Below are positions 22,945-34,500 of a DNA stretch of 64,000 nucleotides, piece after piece; positions within the stretch are counted from its first letter, which is position 1, and each line of letters begins with the position of its first letter. The translations under genes and the position numbers were made by a program. The DNA comes from Adiantum capillus-veneris (lineage: Eukaryota; Streptophyta; Polypodiopsida; Polypodiales; Pteridaceae): positions 117,230,087-117,294,086 of the forward strand of contig CM043947.1 of the NCBI GenBank assembly GCA_014529385.2, in the 5' to 3' direction. The notes under the pieces are model-generated. The model was given only the letters and a program-made list of their open reading frames with translations, was not told the origin of the DNA and ran no database searches.

Positions 22945-23430
22945 AGAGCAAGGAAACTACCTGTAGCCATTTGCGGTAGTGTGGATGATCATAGGTAGGC
23001 ATCCAAAATGAAGGAAGAGACTCAAGAGAATATTTCCCCTTGCTATTGTGCTTAAATTGGTTGTCTAGAAGTACCTCAATATGAGTATGCACAATCATTA
23101 AACATAAGGATGAGCTAGTTTCTCAGTAGAGTTGTACGTTGCCTCCTATAAATCACATCAATGACACTAAAAAGTGTCTAGGGTAGTGCAAACCCTTCTT
23201 GAAACATAGTAAATATAGAAGGGGGTTTGGTCGCGTTTCTGATGGATGTTGTATGTCACTTGTAGTTGGCTTCCGTATCAAGAAAGATAATGATCGTGTT
23301 GGGTTTTCATGACTTGGCTACCTCTAGACATTTTATTGACCTTCAAAACAAGAGACAAGTTCTCTAAAGAAAATGGTCATGAAATCTGCATTGTTGCTAA
23401 GAGTCTCCGGAGCGTTCCCTATGCAATTAG
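22945..23430 (-). pseudogene. Ty3/gypsy integrase core and chromodomain scrap
   Basis: On the minus strand DADFMTIFFRELVSCFEGQ (23290-23430) resembles the integrase stretch after the second catalytic Asp. Then follow QTPFYIYYVSRR, as in QTPFYLYYG, and near 22945-23090 VLLDNQFKHNSKGKY, resembling the first strands of a chromodomain. All are degenerate and in changing frames. Confidence 0.45.
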
Positions 23431-23556
23431 TAGGGCAGGACCATGTTGAAGAGCCGCATGTTCATTTAACTCTCTATCACCAAGGTCTTGTTGCCCTAGT
23501 TATCAACAAACCCACCATGGCTAGTGTGCTTCCAGCATCAACAACCACTTATCCAT

Positions 23557-23796
23557 GAAGCCAAGAAAAAGGCACTGGAGAAGACACAAAGGAGGTGACA
23601 AGAAAAGAAATAAAAGGCTAAATAAACACTATAATTTCCCTATTATAAGATACACAAACACATGAGAAAAAGGCACTGAAGAAGCCAAGAAAAAGGCACT
23701 GAAGAAGGCACAATGGAGGTGACAAGAAAATAAATAAAAGGCTAAAGAAACACTATAATTTCCCTATTATAAGATACACAAAGACACGAGGAGAGG
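23557..23796. repeat. 124-bp tandem duplication
   Basis: Two copies (23557-23680 and 23681-23796) share GAAGCCAAGAAAAAGGCACT, GAGGTGACAAGAAAA and CACTATAATTTCCCTATTAT. They directly precede the long microsatellites. Confidence 0.85.
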
Positions 23797-23797
23797 A

Positions 23798-24317
<520 letters not shown>

Positions 24318-24588
24318 TGAAATGTTATATTAAACATCTTCAGAATGCCAAAATGAATTATAAATAAAATCATCATCATCATTATCAATTTGCAACATTG
24401 GGCATTGTGTGAGAAAGTAGTGCATCGGTAGGTGAAGAGCTTCATCAATGTTCGCCTTTGTAAATAGACGTAATGGGCATCTCCCATATTGCGCTAGAGT
24501 AGTCCTGATCCTCTGATGGAGCTTCAATCAATGTCGTGGAAATCTAGCTCTCCCAAGCTCAATGGATCTTTCAACTAATATATCTATA

Positions 24589-24593
<5 letters not shown>

Positions 24594-24663
<70 letters not shown>
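24594..24663. repeat. TG/GA compound microsatellite
   Basis: A TG run (24594-24622) passes straight into a GA run (24623-24663). Confidence 0.95.
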
Positions 24664-24665
<2 letters not shown>

Positions 24666-24739
24666 GTAGACACAAACACATATACATTGAGAGAGAGAAG
24701 GAGAAAGAATGAAAGATAGAGAAACATGATTAGATAAAG

Positions 24740-24990
24740 AGATAGAGAGTCATAGCTTTAGGATTTAGTTTTTATATTCAAGTTAGAGTTTAGGTTTAGA
24801 TTTAATGCTAGAGCTTTGGGTTTAGATTTAGGATTTAACTCTATATTTAAAGTTTGGAGCATAGTTAGGAACATTTAAAGATAGTTAGTGATTATAGCTT
24901 AAGTTTAGATTTAAGGTTAAGTTTTAGGTTTAGTTTCTATATTTAAGTTTAGCTTCACGATTATGGTTTGAATTTAGAGTTAGGTTTATA
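24740..24990 (+). repeat. degenerate TTTAGG-type repeats
   Basis: The words TTTAGG, TTTAGA and TTTAAG recur through about 250 bp, for example GTTTAGGTTTAGATTTA. They resemble the plant telomere unit TTTAGGG but are irregular, so a simple AT-rich low-complexity origin is also possible. Confidence 0.5.
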
Positions 24991-25110
24991 ATTATGTTCG
25001 TAGTAGTTTGCATGTAGCTCATACGAGTTTAGGTACGTAGTTGTTTGCAAGCTCACATGCACAAATGGCTCACAGATAAGCCGTTTGCGCATGTGAATTT
25101 TCAAGTAAGT

Positions 25111-25530
25111 AAAGAGCAATGGTTGTAAGTGAATCCATCGTTTTGTGGGGTGTGCAATGCGAGAGTGCTCCTGCTTCTGTAGAGTGCTTTGAAAAAGAAC
25201 TTCTTTACGAGAAAGAGATGAAGTTCAAAAATGACTTTCTACTCTCTTCTCTCTACCCTCACTATCTTTGTCTCTCTTTTTTTTTGTCTATCTCTCTCTT
25301 TGTCTCCACAAATGCAGCATTAGGTTGGAAAGCTTTCAATGGCACGATATCTCAGAATGGAGGCATGCATGTCAATGTGCACAATAATCCCTTGAACAAG
25401 GAGTTGTTGTGAATAGATGCTTAGCAAGAAGCATAATAAAGAAGCTCTTCTTCAAAGCACTCTAGAGAAGTGAGAGCACTCTCGCATTGCGCACACCACA
25501 AAATGGTGGCTTCACTTACGGCCATAGCTC
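25111..25530. mobile_element. MITE/foldback-like element with about 100-bp terminal inverted repeats
   Basis: The left arm (25111-25211) and right arm (25431-25530) are imperfect inverted copies. Shared words include GTAAGTGAA, ATGCGAGAGTGCTC, TAGAGTGCTTTGAA and CTTCTTTA. The roughly 220-bp interior has no homology between its halves and no transposase. A target duplication was not clear. Confidence 0.75.
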
Positions 25531-25948
25531 TTCAGGTAGTTACGAATGGAAGAGCTGAACAAGGGGCAAAGGGGTTTTTTCCACTACATGCATTGTCATG
25601 TAGACGTGGGTGTGTAGATTTCTTGTACCCACAAATATATGCATTGACCAATAAAAGTGAATTATAACCTGATGATTCTGATCTCCGTGCACCTCTAGAC
25701 CAAGGTGTGCGGGGATCGCACATGGATAGAATATTTGAGGTAGTTTACAGTGTGATCTATGGTTTTTTTTAGTGCAAGGGAGATTAAGAGAGAGAGATAA
25801 GAGACGGAGGAGAGTAAGAGAAGATTAAATTTATGTTCAGGGTTCAAGATTTTTACATTCATTATGAGTAGTGACAATGATGTGGGGCCGTCCAACCGAA
25901 ATGCCTATCTCTCAACAAGGATCTTATGTCCTGTAATCAATGCAAACA

Positions 25949-28775
25949 TGTTGTGCAGTGGACAAGACGCATTTCTTTGCAGCACGTTGGTGCAAGCAAA
26001 GTGTGCCGACCATAGAAAGTGGCACAAGCAGGTATGTGCATGCTAGCAGGTACATGGCAAAGGGTTGGAGCAGCTACGGGGAGCTTTGGAAGATATGTAG
26101 CAGCTGATATGTATGATTTATGTGGCTCTTTAGACCATATGGATTCCAAGAAGGCTCTGATAAGGTGGAAAATGAAAGAGGTTCAAAGTGCAGATTTTTT
26201 GCTTGAGTTTGAATATCTTGAAGTGTTGAAGGAGCGGGTCTAGACGACTCATCAAACAGAACCATGATGCCCGAGTTATGGCTGTTCAAAGTTGAAGGTG
26301 TTTGCAAATCTGAGACGGATAGGCCAAGTGATGCTAGGTAGTCCAAGCCAGTTTGAGCTACAAATGTGTAGTGCTTGATTTATGGTGCCCTGCTGGTCTT
26401 TTCAGATCGACAATCTGAGTCCTACATATCAAGATATTAGCCGTTAAAGTTTTGTTGGGGGGCAGTTTTTGCCGGTTTGGTCGCCTCAAACAGTGGGCCA
26501 TATGAGTTTTTTGGAGAATTGCCAAGATTTGTATGCATTCTATACGGATATTGAAGGCCACTAGGAAGTTACGACTCGTCAATCCGACATCAGATCGGTC
26601 AGATACCAAAAGGTTGAAGATGGCGGCAGTTGTAAACAGTGCAGTGCCAGATGTTTTTTTTGAATTTTCATCGGCTTGGTTGAGTGGCCCCACAAAAGTT
26701 GAAGTATTAGGGAAATGGAAGAGCTCAGAGTTGAAGACAATGGCTTCCAAGGGATTTTGTCATCTTGAGAATCCGAGTATCGGGCATCAAACTGCAGGCA
26801 ATGGAAGAAGGGCCAAAAAAGTGGGATTTTTTTGAGAATTTTTGGGGATCCTTGGGGAAATTTTTCAAGCTTGAAGGGGGGCCTCACACTGAGCTGCCAC
26901 ATGGCTTCCTCTTATCCCACATGCGCGAGCAGCAACACAAAAAGCAAGGTATATCACCTGCAGGAGAGCATCCCATATAGGAACGAGTTGAGAGAGCTCA
27001 TGTTGGAGCTCCATGGCTATGGCATAACAGATCCTGATGCTTCTCTCGCGGCCTTCATGGCGTGGCAGGTCGTAACGTGCCGGTTTTGAGCGACCATTGG
27101 TGGTAGTGAGAGCTTGCAGGCGGCGGTGGCTTGCACGATAGTTGTGACATGGCAACCGAATGGGGTCGTGTACTCTCGTGCCATCCAATTTTGAAGAGAG
27201 AGAGAGGGAGAAGCATCGAAGGCGCCATCGGTGCCCTTCCCAAGGGGTGATTCATGTGTGAAGCTGGAGGGCAAGGTGCCAAGATCCAGGGGGTTATTCC
27301 CATGTAGTGAAAGGGGGAGATGGAAATGGAAGTGGCCAATGTGTCGTGCCATGCAATGGGGATAGGAGGCCACTTGTATGCAATGCACAACGATACCAGG
27401 GAAACACCATTTTTTTTTTGATTTTTTTGCTTTGTAAAGTCTCTATAAAAGGGAATCCATAGGCGATTTGAGGGGTTCCTTTTTGAGGCTAGTGAAGCGA
27501 GAGGACCAAGGGTTTCTTGAGCTGAGATGCGGCTATGGAGTTTGTGCAGAGCCGATGTGCTACCAATTAATGTGTTATGCACGTCGATGGGTGTGTCAGC
27601 TAGGAGCTAGAGTTGTATATGGTCGTATTGAAAGGAATCCATCACTATTGTGCATTGGGTGTTGATTTCCCCCTTACCCCTTCTCCTCTTGGTTGTGTGT
27701 GTGTGTTTCCGAGAGTGTGTCGACAGTTGTGCCCCCCTCAATGATCTATTATGCACAGTGGTTGAGAGAGGTTGTGTGTGTGGTGAAGGGATTGAATGTA
27801 GTTGTGCATATAATTGGGCTTTGTTTGTGTTGTCGTATAGAGAGTGTGTGTACATTGGTGTGAAAATGGAAATTTGCATGTGAGCCTTGTGAGTTTTGAA
27901 GGTGAACTCTAGTGGTTAGGGGTGTTGTGATTATCCTGGACTGTAGAGAGGCATGTTGTGTATGTTCCTGTAAGGACATGGGTTCTATGGGCAAGGCCAC
28001 CGGCAACTAGAGTTTTATATGGTCGTATTTGAAAGGAATCCATCACTATTGTGCATTGGGTGTTGATTCCCCCTTACCCCTTCTCTTCTTGGTTATGTGC
28101 GTGTGTTTCCGAGAGTGTGTCAATAGTTGTGCCCCCCTCAATGATCTATTATGCACAGTGGTTGAGAGAGGTTGTGTGTGTGGTGAAGGTCTTGAATGTA
28201 GTTGTGAATATAATTGGGCTTTGTTTATGTTGTCGTATAGAGAGTGTGTGTACATTGGCATGAAAATGGAAATTTGCATGTGAGCCGTGTGAGTTTTGAA
28301 GGTGAACTCTAGTGGTTAGGGATGTTGTGATTATCTTGGATTGTAGAGAGGCATGTTGTGTATGTTCCTGTAAGGACATGGGTCCTATAGGCAAGGCCAT
28401 CGGCAGCTAGAGTTGTATATGGTCGTATTTGAAAGGAATTCATCACTATTGTGCATTGGGTGTTGATTCCCCCTTACCCCTTCCTTTCTCTTCTTGGTTG
28501 TGTGCGTGTGTTTTCGAGAGTGTGTCGACAGTTGTGCCCCCCTCAATGATCTATTATGCACAGTGGTTGAGAGAGGTTGTGTGTGTGTGGCGAAGGGCTT
28601 GAATGTAGTTGTGCATATAATTGGGCTTTGTTTGTGTTGTCGTATAGAGAGTATGTGTACATTGGCGTGAAAATGGAAATTTACATGTGAGCCGTGTGAG
28701 TTTTGAAGGTGAACTCTAGTGGTTAGGGGTGTTGTGATTATCTTGGACTGTAGAGAGGCATGTTGTGTATGTTCC
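25949..28775 (+). repeat. LTR of family Y, copy Y3 (interrupted by element A)
   Basis: Sequence from about 25949 aligns by eye with the LTR at 60897-62800. Shared words include GAGACGGATAGGCCAAGTGAT and GTGTAGTGCTTGATTTATGG, and the LTR-end region CTCTAGTGG...GTGATTAT also matches. The remaining few bases and the primer site appear at 47892-47933, beyond element A. The end region is triplicated (27606-28812). It is the oldest layer of the nest. Confidence 0.7.
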
Positions 28776-28812
28776 TATAAGGACATGGGTCCTATGGGCA
28801 AGGCCACTGGCA
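27606..28812 (+). repeat. three tandem copies of a 400-bp unit crossing the Y3-LTR/element-A junction
   Basis: Copies start with GCTAGAGTT-like sequence near 27606, 28005 and 28405. Each ends with Y3 LTR sequence followed by the first 36 bp or so of element A's LTR (27969-28004, 28369-28403, and 28776 onward in the full LTR). Only the third copy continues into the rest of the LTR. The amplification therefore came after element A inserted. Confidence 0.85.
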
Positions 28813-28898
28813 CGGCCGGACAGTGTGTACGCTAGGGGGAGGCTATAAGATAGCACGGTTGGGTGGAAACTAGCACACGCATTACCACCGCCCTTTCA
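28776..28898 (+). repeat. 5' LTR of element A
   Basis: 123 bp, starting TATAAGGACATGGG (TG changed to TA) and ending CCTTTCA. It matches 47769-47891. The tandem-unit copies at 27969 and 28369 keep the original TG. Confidence 0.9.
28844..28850 (+). promoter_or_regulatory. TATA box in the element A LTR
   Basis: TATAAGA sits about 50 bp before the LTR end and is identical in the 3' LTR. It is the likely core promoter, which leaves a very short R-U5. Confidence 0.6.
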
Positions 28899-28899
28899 C

Positions 28900-28911
28900 T
28901 GGTATCCGAGC
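28900..28911 (+). promoter_or_regulatory. primer-binding site of element A
   Basis: TGGTATCCGAGC differs by one base from the usual initiator-tRNA-Met site TGGTATCAGAGC. It begins two bases after the LTR end. Confidence 0.8.
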
Positions 28912-29149
28912 TATTTTTGGGAAGAGGAAAAAAGCGGCTTTGCATGTGCGTGCGACGCCCTGCTTCTCCCCCACGCCCCGCAGACAACGACGCCTCCACT
29001 TTGCAACAAAAAGAAAACAGACACAGTCTTCCGCGCGAGCAGTGACAACCGACCATCTACGCCCTCCACATCGGGCAACCAATGCAAACTCGACCGGCAA
29101 CTCGACGACACCGAGGCTCCGAAGGCCCGCTTAACCCTTGCATGAAGGA

Positions 29150-29208
29150 GGGTTGAATCCACCCCATGAGGATAAGAGGCCAACACTTTACCATTAAGCT
29201 ATTGACCC
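29150..29208 (-). other. tRNA-like fragment in the element A leader
   Basis: On the minus strand GGGTCAATAGCTTAATGG resembles a tRNA 5' half with a D arm. A CTCTTAT loop would give anticodon CTT (Lys). A GGATTCAACC T-loop-like stretch follows. The anticodon stem pairs badly and no matching acceptor 3' strand is found, so it is a decayed tRNA or tRNA-derived piece at best. Confidence 0.3.
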
Positions 29209-29577
29209 TTGTTGTGTATAACAAGGAAAGATAGTCTAGTTGTGTTGAAAGAAAAACTAGAAGGAAAGGGAAAGCTTCAAACTTCACTTTACCCTTCCTT
29301 TTCACTTCTTGGAGGAAGGCAAGTTTTCCTCCAAAAATTCTTTTTTCCTCAAGGAGGTAGCTTCAAAGTGAAGAAAAGCCTTCACAAAAACGACGAGTTT
29401 TTGTGAAGAATCATCAACGGTGTCCTTACAAGGAATGACAAGTGAAGCGCTCAACTTTTCGCAAGGCGAGGTTCGCATGCAACGCAAATCGCGGAGCATA
29501 CAAAACACAAAGACTTCAATTTCTTAAGGTACAAGTTGTCGTTTCTTTTTCTCTCTTTGCATTAGTGTGTGTTTACC

Positions 29578-29906
29578 ATGGCCAGTGACGATATCCCACT
29601 TACACGCACGTTTGATTTTGAGCACGTAGATCAAAATCAGGGCACCACGGGTGCTGCTGACACTAATATGCATGATGATGATGATCTAAGAGATCATGGG
29701 CTTGTAGATATGGCTTCTTCCAATACTTTGGAACATCACCAAAGCGTACTTGAAAGAAACCTCTCTGCACTCAATACAAATGCTACCAATCTTACAGAGT
29801 TACTTGTGAAATTTATGAATTCACATACAGCTCAAGGAGCCACAAGTGGCATGGTTCAAGGGAACCAAGCTCGCACGACTCAAGGAGTCCAAGAGACAAG
29901 TGCTGT
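29578..29906 (+). pseudogene. element A gag, N-terminal part (before the C insertion)
   Basis: The ATG at 29578 is in a good context (ACCATGG). It opens MASDDIPLTRTFDFEHVDQN and runs 110 codons to the insertion point, with a helical stretch (LERNLSALNTNATNLTELLV). Removing element C and one copy of its target duplication joins this frame to 43407 without a shift. Confidence 0.8.
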
Positions 29907-30216
29907 TGTTAACCCTCGTGGCTCACGTACACCCTATCGCCTACGACGGACACTGTAATCGTATTATTTATTTAAGTAGAGTCAGGCACCGGGCTTGTCG
30001 GTCCAATAGGGAAAGGTAGAGTGATCGCCGATGAGAGGCGCACTCTAACACGAACATGCTAGGGTTAGTTGGCTAAGCATGGGCACCCAAGTGTGAATGG
30101 GGTGAGCTCACATAAAAGCCAATTAAACCTAAATTTGAGTCATTCTCTCATTGTGCAATAGAAGCTGCTCTTGCTCCATCTCCACCTTCTCCTTCACCAT
30201 CTCCTTGTGTGTGTGC

Positions 30217-30287
<71 letters not shown>

Positions 30288-30536
30288 TGAGAGTGTGTGT
30301 GCGATCGAGCGTTGCGGCGGCACGACGGCGGCGAGGCGGTTGAGCGTGGCGTAGCGGCGTCTCCCTCTTCTTCGCGGCGAGGAATCCTCTACGGCAGGAG
30401 CATAAGGCGGTGAGTGACACACCATTGCCCTCTTTGAGCTTACTAGTTAAACTAGTTGTGTGCTTGGAGCCGTCTGCGGCTCGTACACGGTGTATCGGCA
30501 AGTCCCTTGCTTTGACAGTGCAGCAAGGAGCGCACA
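29907..30536 (+). repeat. 5' LTR of element C
   Basis: 630 bp, TGTTAACCC to GCGCACA, matching 42786-43401. It includes a GA microsatellite (about 30222-30286) longer than that in the 3' LTR. A possible TATA element is CATAAAAGCC near 30110. Confidence 0.95.
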
Positions 30537-30540
30537 TTTT

Positions 30541-30558
30541 TGGCGCCGCTGCCGGGGA
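30541..30558 (+). promoter_or_regulatory. primer-binding site of element C
   Basis: TGGCGCCGCTGCCGGGGA starts four bases after the LTR. It differs by one base from the classic plant Ty3/gypsy site complementary to tRNA-Asp. Confidence 0.85.
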
Positions 30559-31508
30559 ATAGCCCTGCACTAAGCCCAAGAGGCACTTTGTGCTTCTTGT
30601 ATGAGTGGTTTGCAGTAGGAAAGAAGAGGGAGAGGAAGGCGTATTTTTTCTGCAAGTTGTAAATTCTGTTTTTCTGTTTACACACAGTTAGCATTTCTTG
30701 CTTTTTTTTTGCATTTTCTGTGTTTTCTGCTGCGTACATTTAGTATTAGTTAGACAGTTAGCAAAATTCTGTTTTTCTGTTTACACACAGTTAGCATTTC
30801 TTGCTTTTTTTTTGCATTTTCTGTGTTTTCACTGCACAATTCTGTCAAGTTTCAATTTTTGCATTTTTTGTGTTTTCTGGTTTGTGCACAGTTAGTTAAT
30901 TAAGTAGGTTAGTAATTAGGTGAACCACTGATTAGCAGGTCAGTAGGTAGGTGGGACAGTAAATAGGTAGGTGAGGTCAACGCGCACCAAAACGCGAAAA
31001 ATAAAAACGCGAGTGAGTGGGAGGTTAAATTTTCGAAAATAAAAAACGTGAGTTAACGGGTTGGTCTGTATAAAAGATAGATCGGGATCGGTTCCCCAAG
31101 CCCAAGCCCAAGCCCAGGCCTAGGCCTCAGTCCTCAGTCTTATGATATATACTAGACTCACTCATATATATATACCCTACTCCCTCAAGAGAGAATGAGA
31201 GCATGTGGGACAAGTCCTCCACTCTCCTCCCTTCTCTTCCCACTTGCACCCTTAGACTTTCTAGTTTGGGCCTAGTTCCCTACTGGAAATTGACAGTTTT
31301 AGGGATTCCGAGGGCATAGAGTGACCAAACGGAGGGTTGTAAAGCACGGCACGACCCTCTGACCGATACGCTCGTTTCGAGCTATCACACGTCCCATTCC
31401 ATGACACGCTCTAAAAAATCTAGCAAAAAAACAAACAAAAAACACGCTAAAAACTAGTCACAAGGCCTCCTAGAGCAGCTTTTTGACACCTTAGGGTATC
31501 AAAAGCAC
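30559..31508 (+). other. leader of element C
   Basis: A 103-bp tandem duplication (30661-30763 and from 30764) contains TTTACACACAGTTAGC and a T run. A TATAAAAG box lies at 31069-31076, followed by a short CCCAAG repeat (about 31095-31117). No coding sequence is seen. Confidence 0.7.
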
Positions 31509-34500
31509 ATGCACTTACGCTCTGGGCGGGTGCTAGAACACGAGCATATTGAGGGTGCCTCTGTTCATACGGACACCCATTACCCATCCACGATAGGCTC
31601 TAGACCCTCAGCGGGGACACAAGGTAGCACCACCCAAGACCCTAAAATAGCCGCTAGTGATTCCTCCTCCGACTCAGAAATCATGGAAGCATACCCTACC
31701 CAAAACACTGAGAGAGAAGGCCATGCACCTCCCGAAGCTCCACAGCCTAGTACTAGTATGTTTAGCCGTTTCATGGAAACATTAGGTAGAGCTACTCGCT
31801 CGGAACCTGATGCAAATGAAGCACACGAAGGGGGTGGGGAAGTGGACTCTCCTTTCACATCGCACGTGGACCCCACACCCCCAAAGAGTGTCCATGTGGA
31901 TATCCTGCCAACTTCTTACCAAGAAGGCCCTGTTGAGCTGCCTCCTTCAGAAGTTCCCTCTAGAGTACCGTTGGTGACAAGTAAAACCACGGGGAGCAAC
32001 ATTGCTTCTACCTCACAAGAAACCGTTAACACGTCGACTCTAGAAGGATTGTTCATTAATGATCATTGGACATACGACCTCCACACTGAGGTGTTGACGG
32101 ATCTACACTCTGGCCACGCCTACCATGTAGGATGGATAGAGATTGTACAATCCACCTCTAGTGCCACGAGCATCGAAGATCAGCAGAAAATGATCTGTAA
32201 TGTTATCCATGGGATTATTCAATCAGAAAGGCAAAATCGAGGGGTAAATATACTCTCAACTGGCCCCATGAGATTTCTGGATACGACCAAGGCTCAACAA
32301 CCTACTCTATCACAAATGGAGACTCCTCTAATGAGCCCCATGGACCCATCTTACGTCATTTCACCTGGGGTCTCTATGCAATCTGAGCCTCCGAGCGACA
32401 ACTTTAGCTTCCCTAACTTGGCTCAACCCTCTATTAAGGAAAACCCAGTGCTCACTCTAGGGATAAGCCTGACAGAGAATGTACCGATGACATCTACGGT
32501 TAGCGCAGTGCCACTACCTAGTGTCGTAGTACCTAATATGGGGCCTCGACCGTATGTGCCTCTAGCCCCTTATGCACACATGGCCCCCACACCTCCAATT
32601 GTACCACTTGTTTATGCTCCTCGAGTGCCGCTCCCTAGCCCTTATCCGAGTGGACCTATGCCCGGTTATGTTCCATATCCTGCATCATCCACACATATGC
32701 CAAGACCGGTACCCGTCCCTCTCCCACATATGATTCCAAGAGTACCTCCACCGGCCCTGCCTCCTCACATAGGTGACTTGGCAGCGTTTGCTCAAACCAT
32801 AGGTCGATCTATCGCGGAAAATATGTGTCATGCATCTGATAGAGAGCCTAGAAGTAAGGCAGTACAAATTGCCAAACTCACGCAAAAATTCAATGGGGAC
32901 GAAGATGCTAGGAAACACATTGAAGTGTTTGAACAAGTATGTGATTCCTTAGGGGAACGCAACGAACTACATAAGTGCAATGCCTTAAGCTTGACATTAA
33001 GTGGGAAGGCTGGAGATTGGTATAGGACCCTAAGGGTGGATGAGAAAACAATCTACCCTACCCTTCGAAGGTTGTTTCTAAAGGAGTACATACGAGAAGG
33101 TGTGCTTTGGGGTGTAGCATCTCAGCTACAGAAGGCCGAACGTAAGGAAGGAGAGTCAGTAAGGGACTTCATTAGTCGTCTAAAGCACTTAAAATCTCGC
33201 TGCCCAGTAAATGAGCGCTTCAACAATAACCAACTTCTTGATCGATTCATTCGAGGGTTGAGGAATGAAGGAATCTATAATGGACTAGTGATTAGAGGTA
33301 TCACAACCTGGGAAGATATCACTGCCAATGCAATCCAATTAGAGGACAACTTGATGATAGCAGGCATGAGGGTGTCTACTGACACGAGATCCACTAGCTC
33401 ACAAGCCATTGAGTATGAACCCATGACTGCAAAGCCCATTGCCAATGAGCCAAAGGTATTTGAGACATTCTTGACAGACCTCACCAAGGCAATCCAAGAG
33501 TCTCTTAAGGATAATCGACCCCCTCAAAATAGTCACATGTATCCAAGAAGGGAGCAACAATTGTGTTCCATTTGCTTAGGTCCACATAGCACTAGTGAGT
33601 GCCCTACGTTTAGAGTAAAATTTAATGGAACTTGCAACGCATGTGGTAGGTATGGTCACCAAGCTAAGGATTGTTTAATGATCAAACGTATGATGGCAAA
33701 TAGACCACCTGTAGCCTGGATGGATGCACCTCGAGCTCCTGTATTGATGCCTGCTCCACCTGTTGAGCAACTACCGCAACACATGGTCCCTAGATCTCAA
33801 AATGTTGTACAAGCTACACCGCTACCACCTCCTGTGCTAGGACCGCAGCCCGCGCATCCAAGAGTTGCCCCTATGAACCAAGTGGGTTCCGAGCCATCAA
33901 ATGCTTATGCAGATGGCTGTGAGGAGGAAATAGACACTAGTATTGCCTACGGACTTGATACATTGGAAGAGTGTCCTATATACTACATGGAAGATTGTTG
34001 GGGGCAAGTCAAGCCGGTTTATCAAGCTTCTGCTCTCGCATCCAGAGGTCAAAATATCAACACCCAGGCTAGGAGGCCACCTCTTCAATGCTACGAGTGT
34101 GGTGGACCACATCGGGCAGTGGAGTGCCCTATTAGGATGCAAAAGAATGCTGCACAGATGCAAATGAATCAAGGGAGCACGTCTGCAATGCCAATTCTCA
34201 CATGTAATCGTTGTGGCATAGATCACTTGATTGCCCAATGCCCCTATAACCCAAATGCGCCTAAAATCACACCCCTAAATTTGGTCGAAATTGCTAGTGT
34301 GACATCGCCAATACCACCCGTCGCACCCGCTTATGCGATTACACGGTCCATGCTTCAAGGGCCAGGCCATATCCTCGAAGAGAGAGATACCGCGTCAGTT
34401 ATCCAAGCAAAGAAAAAGAAGACACGAAGGAAGAGGTCGCAGAATACGGGAAATCCAAAGCCAAGTTCCAAAACAAACATAGGAACAGGAGATGACCCCG

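Noticed and set aside
27606-28812. CRISPR-like or satellite array
   Set aside because: Only three long direct copies in an LTR; no short repeat-spacer structure.
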